Shown in pieces: positions 57,924 to 64,000 of a stretch of DNA of 64,000 bases. Source of the stretch: DASYPQ01 sp036006425 (lineage in GTDB: Bacteria; Planctomycetota; UBA1135; GCA-002686595). Below the pieces are notes generated by a model, which was given only the letters and a program-made list of their open reading frames with translations, was not told the origin of the DNA and searched no databases. The translations under genes were made by a program, and so were the position numbers. Position 1 is the stretch's first letter. Each line of letters begins with the position of its first letter. The stretch lies in assembly GCA_036006425.1 (NCBI GenBank), contig DASYPQ010000010.1, positions 243,662 to 307,661 of the forward strand, given 5' to 3'.

Positions 57924-58616
57924 TCAGCGATCGAACCCCAGCGTCAGCAGCACCACGTACGAATCCAAACCTCCATCCAGATCGGAGGAGTTGTCCGTCG
58001 CGTAGTACTTCCCCTCGAGACCGAGGCGGAACGACTCGCCGAGGAGGATGTCCCCGCCGAAGTAGGCATCGCCGGCGAAGAGAAAGCCGTCGCCGCTCAC
58101 GCTCACCCCGAGTCCGTCCGCGTCGGCGTTGAAGTACATCCAACCCAACCCGAGACCGCCGTACACCTCGAGCTTCTCCCCCAGGGGCACGTTCACGCGT
58201 CCGTTCGCCATGATCGGGATGGCCCACACGTCACGGTCGATTCCCTTGTGCGAGCCGCTGGCATCCATGTAGCCGACCTCGACCTCCGACGCGACGATGT
58301 CGGACAGCGGACGCATCCATGCTCCATTGATGATGATGCCGTCGTCGAATCCGTCCTCGTTCGAGCTGAGGTAGCCGCCCTTGAGGGAGAAGCGCTGCCG
58401 CTGTCTCCGCGGCGGCTGTGCGGGCGGGGCTTGGTAGACGACGGTTTTGGATTGGGTGAAGACCGCGTCCGCGGGTGCAGGATCGGCGGACGGCTCCGTA
58501 GTGCGGACCTCCGCGGTGGAGAAGGTCACCTCGTTGCCCACGATGTCCGGGTTCGCGAGCGGGGAGGCGCAGGCGGCGAAGAGGAACGGAGTGACGATCA
58601 GGGCATGTCGCAGCAT
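57924..58616 (-). CDS. Outer-membrane beta-barrel-like lipoprotein
   Basis: 230 residues. Lipoprotein-type signal ends at C16 (FLFAAC). A polar, Pro-rich linker (about 40-75) is followed by alternating hydrophobic strands (FSLKGGYLSSNEDGFDDGIIINGAW; VASEVEVGYMDASG; LEVYGGLGLGWMYFNADAD; FRLGLEGKYYATDN) ending in LLTLGFDR, a pattern of small OmpA/OmpW-like barrels with C-terminal aromatic-x pattern. A lipobox plus barrel is unusual; the Cys might be chance. It resembles in build the protein at 61109. The 236 bases between it and the next upstream minus-strand gene hold nothing I can name. Confidence 0.7.
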   Translation of the reverse strand: MLRHALIVTPFLFAACASPLANPDIVGNEVTFSTAEVRTTEPSADPAPADAVFTQSKTVVYQAPPAQPPRRQRQRFSLKGGYLSSNEDGFDDGIIINGAWMRPLSDIVASEVEVGYMDASGSHKGIDRDVWAIPIMANGRVNVPLGEKLEVYGGLGLGWMYFNADADGLGVSVSGDGFLFAGDAYFGGDILLGESFRLGLEGKYYATDNSSDLDGGLDSYVVLLTLGFDR

Positions 58617-58852
58617 CGAGGTTTCCTCGGAGAGTAGGATCGACCGTGGCGCCGGAATCCTCGCTCACTGTGGCATGCGGGGGCTGGCGATCGGGAGGCG
58701 GCAGTGTACAGCGGACCGGACCGCCGTACGCTGCTTCGAAGGCCGATCGCACGAATCGACGAGGCGCAGCACTTCCTACCGGGCCACGGAATCAGCTGTC
58801 GGAGACAACTGGATCTCGTCGATCCGCGGTGGCGAGCAGAACTCGCAGGCGG

Positions 58853-60364
58853 CTACGGCCGGAACGTGGCCCGCAGACCGTCGCTGAGATCGACTGTCGC
58901 GCCGGCGTCACGATGCCAGAACTGGTAGTAGCGGGTGGAACCCGCCGTCACGCCGTAGTTACTCGGAGCGATCGTCGTGAACGCCTGACCCGTGGGTCCG
59001 GTCATCACGATGGGAAGTCGCAGCAGCTGTCCGCTCAGGCACATGAACCCGCTCGCGAAGGCCACGTGGGCCGTGCCCGTGCCTTGGAAGAAGAGTCCCG
59101 GCGTGTTGGGCGGGGCGCAACGAGCCAGCAGCGTGAAATTGGCGGCACTCACGCTCAACGAGTCCTTGGTGTCGATGCGCGTTCCGAAGCCCACGGAGTT
59201 GTTCGTGGTCGCGCAGAAGTTGTCCGTTCCGCCGGTCAACCAGTTCATCAGAACGCCGGCGTTGCTCGAGTCGCGGTTGGCGACCACGATGTCCAGCGAA
59301 CCGTTGCCGTCGACGTCGGCGCGGGCGATGCAGCTCGGATGCGAGCCGACGATCCACGTGTAGGGCGAGCCGAAGACGGCCGACCCGATGTTGGCCAGGA
59401 CGCTCACTTGATTCGCGACCTCGTCCGTCGTCGCGAGATCCTTGTCTCCGTCCGCGTCGAAGTCTCCGGCCACGATCGCGTCCGGGCTTATCCCCGCGGA
59501 TGAATAGGCGAGGCTCGAGAACGAGCCCGAGCCGGCATTGCGCATGACGACGACGAGGCCGAGGTTGTTGCTGTCGGTCGTCGCGGCCAGATCGATGTCG
59601 CCGTCGGCGTCGAGGTCCGCCGCCACCAGGCCGCGCGGTTGCTCGTTGCCGGGGATCGGGAAACTGGTCACCGCGCTGAACGTTCCGGCTCCGATGTTGA
59701 AGAGCACGTCGATGCGCCGATTTCCGTGGGAAGCCACGGCGATGTCGGTGGCGCAATCGCCGTTGAAGTCCTCGAGCGCGAGGAAGCGCGGCTCCAGCCC
59801 CACCGTGATCGTTCCGGCCAGGGTGAAGGAACCCACTCCGTCGTTCTTCAGGACGGACAGACTGTTCGACGTGCGATTCGACGTGATCAAGTCGATGTCG
59901 CTGTCGCCGTCCATGTCCGCCGCGGCCATGTTGTAGGGCTCCACGCCGCCGACCGGCACGGTGGCGCCCATCAGGAATGCTCCGCCGGTGTTGATCAGGA
60001 TCTGAACGACGTTGATGTTCCTCAGGGTCACGGCCAGATCGAGATCGGCGTCGGCATCGAAGTCGGCCGCGACGACGGAGGCGGCTCCCACGTCGTTGCC
60101 CAGGAAAATCGTCTGCAGGACGCTGAAGGTGCCGTTCCCCGTGTTCCCGAAGATCTGCACCCAATTCGGACCGCTCGTGCTTTCGAGCGGTCCGGACGTC
60201 ACCGCGAAGTCGGTGCCGTATTGCTGATTGAACTCTCCGGCGACGACGGCCTCGAGGCGCGGACCCTGCGTGTTGTAGGGGACCTGCGGCTGGAAATTGA
60301 ACTGCGCGCTGGCGGCAGAGGCGAGTGCAACGAAGGTGGGAAGGAGAAAGAGGCGCGGGGACAT
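58853..60364 (-). CDS. Secreted FG-GAP/VCBS repeat protein
   Basis: 503 residues. Signal peptide about 1-20 (VALASAASA). Seven or so repeats follow with Ca2+-binding-like D-x-D-x-D cores (ADFDADADLDLAV, ADMDGDSDIDLIT, EDFNGDCATDIAV, ADLDADGDIDLAA, GDFDADGDKDLAT, ADVDGNGSLDIVV), forming an integrin-like beta propeller. The last 130 residues (NFCATTNNSVG, FFQGTGTAHVAF, YYQFWHRDAGATVDLSDGL) are a separate domain with paired cysteines that I know only from planctomycete secreted proteins; it may act in export or surface attachment (inference). The start at 60364 gives the signal peptide. Confidence 0.85.
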   Translation of the reverse strand: MSPRLFLLPTFVALASAASAQFNFQPQVPYNTQGPRLEAVVAGEFNQQYGTDFAVTSGPLESTSGPNWVQIFGNTGNGTFSVLQTIFLGNDVGAASVVAADFDADADLDLAVTLRNINVVQILINTGGAFLMGATVPVGGVEPYNMAAADMDGDSDIDLITSNRTSNSLSVLKNDGVGSFTLAGTITVGLEPRFLALEDFNGDCATDIAVASHGNRRIDVLFNIGAGTFSAVTSFPIPGNEQPRGLVAADLDADGDIDLAATTDSNNLGLVVVMRNAGSGSFSSLAYSSAGISPDAIVAGDFDADGDKDLATTDEVANQVSVLANIGSAVFGSPYTWIVGSHPSCIARADVDGNGSLDIVVANRDSSNAGVLMNWLTGGTDNFCATTNNSVGFGTRIDTKDSLSVSAANFTLLARCAPPNTPGLFFQGTGTAHVAFASGFMCLSGQLLRLPIVMTGPTGQAFTTIAPSNYGVTAGSTRYYQFWHRDAGATVDLSDGLRATFRP

Positions 60365-61108
60365 GGTGTCATTCCTTGTTGTTGAGAGCCGCGCGCGAGT
60401 CTGAGTCCGACCGTCGACAAGCTGCACGCGCCGAAGGAGCGGCAAGCAAGCCTCATGCCCCGAAAAGCGTCTACGCGGTGGCTCCGGCCGCGCCGCGCGC
60501 AATGTAGGAACGACCTGAGAACGGACGCGTTGTACAAGCGGCAAAGTTCTGCCGTGTTCTGGTCCTCCGGCAGGCGCGCCATCCGAGTTCGATGCCCGAG
60601 ACGCATGATCACTGCTGCGCCTCGCGCAGGAACTGGATGACCGTGGCTCGTCCTTTGCTTCCTCCCCGCGCCGTCGCTCTCGCTCCCATCCATGCCTCGT
60701 ATGCCTTCGGGCTTTCGAAGCAGCGTTGAAGGTGAACAACCTTCGATGCCCTTGGGGACGAGTGCAACGGCGTTTGTTTCATTGACTGTTCGAGCCTGCC
60801 CCCCCGCTGAAATCCACGAGGCGAGAAAGCAACTTCTTCAAACGACTTCATGCCGACGGAGCGGCGAAGCCAGTGCCCGGGCGCGATGCGCGGCACCCTC
60901 TCGTGGTCCGGTCCTGTTCGCGCCAACACGCCGTTTCGCAGCCGGAGTTCATGCGGCTCGCCGGCCGCGCGGATCCGTTCGCGCATGAAACCGCCGGCGT
61001 CGGATCGGAAGCTCGGCACGGCCGTTGCGAAACACGCGCAATTCGATTCGAGCACTCCGCCGCGAGCGGAGGCGAACTGACACCATCCCACGAAAGCACA
61101 CAACTATC
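60365..61108. other. 744-bp gene-free divergent spacer
   Basis: Lies between the divergent FG-GAP gene (minus) and a barrel gene (plus). It is visibly lower in GC than the rest. A minus-strand frame of 164 codons (60609-61103) crosses it, but its third codon positions are not GC-biased like real genes here, so I do not call it. No terminator or tRNA is seen. It may hold the promoters of both flanking genes. Confidence 0.6.
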
Positions 61109-61771
61109 ATGCTTCCCATTTTCCTCATTCCGCTCGTAGCCGATGCGACTCCGCCGACGATTGTCGATCCGTTCGCGTGGCCCGCTCCGATCATCGTCCA
61201 GGAGTCTCACACCGAGAAGAAGTCGTACTTGCGCCTGAGCGGCGGTTTGACGACGACCGAAGACTCGTCGGGCCCCGACGAAGACATCAAGTTCAACGAG
61301 GGCTATCTGCTGGGCGTCGCGTTCGGCCGCCGCGTGGGAGCGAGCGATACCGGTCTGGGATTCTGCTTCGAGCTCGAAGGTCTGTGGACCGACCAGGACG
61401 CGGACGACGACGGTCCGATCCAAGCCGTGTCCGACGTCTCGGTGGCGGCGCTGTTGCTCAACGGCTTGCTCGATTTCCGCATTGCCGACGCGGTCGGCCT
61501 CTACGGCGGCGCGGGCATCGGCGTCGCGTGGCTCAACGTCGGCACGGAGGCCGATTCGCTGCATGAATTCAACGACGAAGACGGACCATTCCTGGCCTGG
61601 CAAGCGCGCGCAGGCGTCGAGTTCCACCTGAGCGGGAGCACCACCTTGAACGTCGGCTACCGCTTCCTGAACATCGACGACGCCAACATCGACGACGACA
61701 TCGGTGCCGCGTCCTTCGACCTCCAGACTCAGCAACACGTTCTCGAAGTCGGAATCTCGTTCGGCATCTGA
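61109..61771 (+). CDS. Outer-membrane beta-barrel-like protein
   Basis: 220 residues. A short hydrophobic start (MLPIFLIPLVADA) is the only export signal seen. The rest alternates as in a small 8-stranded barrel: YLRLSGGLTTTEDSS, GYLLGVAFGRRVG, GFCFELEGLWTD, AVGLYGGAGIGVAWLN, AWQARAGVEFHLSGSTTLNVGYRFLNID, ending VLEVGISFGI, where the C-terminus may be a barrel-assembly signal (no terminal Phe). Acidic loops (DQDADDDGP, FNDEDGP) could bind Ca2+. A strong terminator starts 20 bases after the stop. Confidence 0.75.
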   Translation: MLPIFLIPLVADATPPTIVDPFAWPAPIIVQESHTEKKSYLRLSGGLTTTEDSSGPDEDIKFNEGYLLGVAFGRRVGASDTGLGFCFELEGLWTDQDADDDGPIQAVSDVSVAALLLNGLLDFRIADAVGLYGGAGIGVAWLNVGTEADSLHEFNDEDGPFLAWQARAGVEFHLSGSTTLNVGYRFLNIDDANIDDDIGAASFDLQTQQHVLEVGISFGI

Positions 61772-61790
61772 ACCGAGCGCTGAGTTCTCG

Positions 61791-61833
61791 ACGCGACGCG
61801 CGACGACCCCTCCGTCGCGCGTCGCGTTTTTTT
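61791..61833 (+). terminator. Strong Rho-independent terminator
   Basis: Perfect 15-bp stem (61791-61805 with 61813-61827), 7-base loop, and seven T starting at the stem end. It ends the barrel gene transcript, 20 bases after its stop. Confidence 0.93.
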
Positions 61834-62048
61834 GGCGATCGGTCGGGGCGCGCGCGAGGCGTGGCGCCGCCGCTCGCGTTACAGTGCCTGATCCGCCGTG
61901 CGGTGGGGCGCTCGCGAGCTCTGACCCCGTTTCCCAGCCCGCACGCCGCCTGAATGGAGCCCCAAGAATTCGAGAATCGTTGTCGATCCCGACCCGGCGC
62001 GCGCGACCAGACGTGGATTTCGACAACACCTCACACGGAGACACCGAC

Positions 62049-62411
62049 ATGAAGTACCTGTGCCTCGCCTACGGCGATCAGAAGAAGATGGAGAAGCTCA
62101 CCAAGGAGCAGTTCGCGGAGCTCTTCGCGCGCTGCCAGGCGTTCGACGCCGAGATGCGCGCGACCGGGCAGTACCTTCAGGGCGAGAGCCTGGAGTGGGA
62201 TTGCGTCACGCTGCGGCCGAACGGCGCCAAGCCGATCGTCAGCGACGGCCCGTTCGTGGAGACGAAGGAGAAGGTCGGCGGACTCGTCGTCATCGAGGCG
62301 CGCGACCTCAATGACGCGATCCGCGTCGCGTCGCTGCATCCGGCGGCGCGCGTCGGTGCGGAACTCGGCTGGGCGATCGAGATCCGGCCGATCGGGACCT
62401 GTCACCAATAG
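62049..62411 (+). CDS. DGPF/YCII-domain protein
   Basis: 120 residues with the YCII-related ferredoxin-like fold and the hallmark S-DGPF-VETKEKVGG, plus an N-terminal MKYLCLAYGDQ strand. GGAG lies 8 bases before the ATG. The ECF sigma gene begins 26 bases after its stop, and DGPF genes are known partners of ECF42-type sigma factors. Its activity is unknown; it could be an enzyme or a regulator of the sigma factor. It follows a transcription terminator, so it probably has its own promoter in 61834-62048. Confidence 0.92.
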   Translation: MKYLCLAYGDQKKMEKLTKEQFAELFARCQAFDAEMRATGQYLQGESLEWDCVTLRPNGAKPIVSDGPFVETKEKVGGLVVIEARDLNDAIRVASLHPAARVGAELGWAIEIRPIGTCHQ

Positions 62412-62437
62412 GCGGCCAGGGGCGAGCGGGTGAATTC

Positions 62438-63688
62438 GTGCCGACGCGCGACGCGAACGATGCACTGATCCTGCGCGAGCGACTCGACGTGCTGTGGCGC
62501 GCCGAGTCGCGCCGCGTGCTCGCGACGCTGATTCGGCTGCTCGGCGACTTCGATCTCGCCGAAGAGGCTCTCGCGGCGGCGTTCGTGACCGCGCTCGAAA
62601 CCTGGCCCGACACGGGGGAGCCCGCGCATCCGCGCGCGTGGCTGGTGTCGACCGGACGGCACAAGGCGCTCGATCTCCTGCGGACGCGCACTCGGCTCGA
62701 CGCCTCGCTCGGCCGGTTGGTCGAGCGCCTCGACCGCGCGGGCGAGCCACGCGAGTTCGACGAGATCGAGGACGACCGGCTGTGCCTCGTGTTCGCGTGC
62801 TGCCATCCCGTGCTCGCGCGCGAGGCGCAGGTCGCGCTGACTTTGCGCGAAGTCTGCGGCCTGACGACGGAGGAGATCGCGCGCGCCCTGTTGTGCGGCG
62901 CGCCCACGATCGCGCAGCGCATCGTGCGCGCCAAGGCGCGATTGCGCGAGGAGCGCGTGACGTACCAGGTCCCGTCGCGCGCCGAATTGCCGGCGCGACT
63001 CGACGCGGTGCTGAGCGTGATCTACCTCGTCTTCAACGAGGGCTATCTGGCGTCGTCCGGGCCCGATCTCGTGCGCGTCGACCTGTCGTCGGAAGCGATC
63101 CGCCTCGCGCGCGTGGTCGTCGAGCTCTGTCCCGAGCCGGAAGCCGAAGGTCTGCTGGCGCTGCTCCTGCTCCACGACGCGCGTCGGGCATCGCGCAGCG
63201 GGTCGGACGGCGAGCTGGTGTTGATCGAGGACCAGGACCGCGGCTCGTGGAATCGCGCGCAGATCGCCGAGGGTGGACAACGAGTCGCGCGGGCGATTTC
63301 GTCACGCCGCTTCGGCGCGTACACGCTGCAGGCCGCGATCGCCGCGGTGCACGCCGAGGCCCCCGACGCGGCCGCGACGGATTGGGAGGAGATCGTCGCG
63401 CTGTACGACCTCTTGCTCGTCGCCGCGCCGTCGCCGGTGGTCGAGCTCAATCGCGCCATGGCGGTCGCGGAGCACGAGGGACTCGAGCGCGGACTCGCCA
63501 TCGTCGAGAACCTGCTCGCGCGCGGCGAGCTCGCCAACTACCACCTCGCGCACGCGGCCCGCGCCGACTTGTGCCGCCGGCTCGGACGTCGCGCTGATGC
63601 ACGCGCGTCCTACGTTCGAGCGCTGGAGCTAGCGCGCGGAGAGCCGGAGCGCCGGCTCTTGCAGCGCCGCATGAGCGAGCTCGATTGA
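62438..63688 (+). CDS. ECF42-type RNA polymerase sigma factor with TPR-like C-terminal extension
   Basis: 416 residues from GTG 62438. Sigma region 2 (about 20-85: SRRVLATLIRLLGDFDLAEEALAAAF, ARAWLVSTGRHKALDLLR) and region 4 (about 110-165: LTTEEIARALLCGAPTIAQRIVRAKARL) are followed by a long helical extension with the family signatures YLVFNEGYL, DQDRGSWNRAQIAEG and GAYTLQAAIAAVHA, then TPR-like repeats to the end. The extension, rather than an anti-sigma factor, is thought to control ECF42 members. Next to the DGPF gene, it should direct transcription of that pair and other targets. Confidence 0.93.
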   Translation: MPTRDANDALILRERLDVLWRAESRRVLATLIRLLGDFDLAEEALAAAFVTALETWPDTGEPAHPRAWLVSTGRHKALDLLRTRTRLDASLGRLVERLDRAGEPREFDEIEDDRLCLVFACCHPVLAREAQVALTLREVCGLTTEEIARALLCGAPTIAQRIVRAKARLREERVTYQVPSRAELPARLDAVLSVIYLVFNEGYLASSGPDLVRVDLSSEAIRLARVVVELCPEPEAEGLLALLLLHDARRASRSGSDGELVLIEDQDRGSWNRAQIAEGGQRVARAISSRRFGAYTLQAAIAAVHAEAPDAAATDWEEIVALYDLLLVAAPSPVVELNRAMAVAEHEGLERGLAIVENLLARGELANYHLAHAARADLCRRLGRRADARASYVRALELARGEPERRLLQRRMSELD

Positions 63689-63735
63689 GGCGCGCGCGTC
63701 GCGACGTGCGCTCGTCGGCGGAGGGGCAGAGCGCA

Positions 63736-64000
63736 TCAGTCCGTCGTCGTCGCCTTCGCGGATCCGCGAGTCTCGCACCATTCGGCAATGATGTTCGCGA
63801 GCTCGTTCAGGCCGTCCGTGAGCGCGGCCGGACCCGGCTGCAGGATCAGCGGCGACTTCACTTCGCGGAGCCAACCCGTAGCGACGGCCGGGACCTGTGC
63901 AAATCCAGGCCGGGCCGCGACGCGGTCGGGAGAGAAGCGTTTGCCGCACCACGAGCCGATGATGATGTCCGGTTGCGCGGCGATCACTTCTGCGGCGGTG
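63736..64000 (-). CDS. Periplasmic binding protein, BtuF/metal-type (partial, 5' end outside)
   Basis: The C-terminal 87 residues of a helical-backbone substrate-binding protein; the frame stays open to the window edge. TAAEVIAAQPDIIIGSWCGKRF is the usual strand and substrate-pocket region of class III binding proteins for cobalamin or iron chelates, followed by PAVATGWLREVKSPLILQPGPAALTDGLNELANII. The start codon lies beyond base 64000. Other genes of the transporter are not visible. Confidence 0.8.
   Translation of the reverse strand, partial: TAAEVIAAQPDIIIGSWCGKRFSPDRVAARPGFAQVPAVATGWLREVKSPLILQPGPAALTDGLNELANIIAEWCETRGSAKATTTD

Noticed and set aside
60609..61103. 164-codon minus-strand frame in the spacer between the FG-GAP and barrel genes
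   Set aside because: Third codon positions are not GC-rich, unlike true genes here, and no domain is seen. The last 80 codons look the most protein-like but remain unsupported.
1..64000. CRISPR arrays or intact insertion sequences
   Set aside because: No regularly spaced repeats and no complete transposase were found in reading the window.

Overview
The window is GC-rich DNA (about 65-70% by eye) packed with genes that often overlap by 1-4 bases and frequently start with GTG. The signs point to a Gram-negative bacterium, most likely a planctomycete. They are many Sec and lipoprotein signals, outer-membrane-barrel-like proteins, an FG-GAP repeat protein with a C-terminal domain I associate with Planctomycetota, an ECF sigma factor fused to a membrane-anchored region, and a decayed integrase of planctomycete type. 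This placement is an inference; no rRNA or marker gene settles it.

Layout. 1-3200 (minus): HAD phosphatase, MoxR ATPase, and a glutamine-dependent NAD synthetase split into glutaminase and synthetase genes. 3288-7252: a TPR lipoprotein facing a compact minus-strand operon of lytic transglycosylase MltA, two methyltransferases (one a predicted lipoprotein) and a tiny SGRY-motif protein. 7388-12419 (plus): a small membrane protein, an arsenic set (arsM, aquaglyceroporin, arsC), a TPR/HExxH protein and peroxiredoxin bcp. 12433-15921 (minus): transketolase, a stand-alone Clp-N protein and a DUF2007-like membrane protein. 16017-23893: three related membrane-anchored carboxypeptidase-regulatory-like proteins, one carrying an N-terminal sigma factor, interrupted by a GT9 glycosyltransferase and a GlsB-type protein. 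23894-28491 (minus): an ABC ATPase and a permease fused to an M1-type peptidase. 28620-33665: a coiled-coil lipoprotein, an HExxH lipoprotein, a second SGRY-motif protein and a deoB-PNP-deoC nucleoside catabolic operon.

33928-48848 is the most striking part: ten consecutive, largely translationally coupled genes encoding eleven exported amidohydrolase-like modules. Only three modules (genes at 42137, 43486 and 44799) keep the HxH metal motif. The other eight have lost it, and several carry lysine/glutamate-rich linkers or tails.

48996-55428: a TrpD-like phosphoribosyltransferase, a phospholipase D-type synthase, a lipoprotein, an esterase-fold protein with a missing nucleophile, type-3 ProRS and a DUF1858-rhodanese protein. 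55435-55661 is a gene-free stretch of strong hairpins ending in a terminator. 55699-57866 holds a pseudopilin gene, a small membrane protein, two tRNA-Arg(CCT) genes in opposite orientation around a RibD-like reductase, and a tyrosine integrase remnant. 57924-61771 holds two barrel-like proteins and the FG-GAP protein. 62049-63688 is a DGPF (YCII) protein with its ECF42-type sigma factor. The window ends inside a periplasmic binding protein gene.
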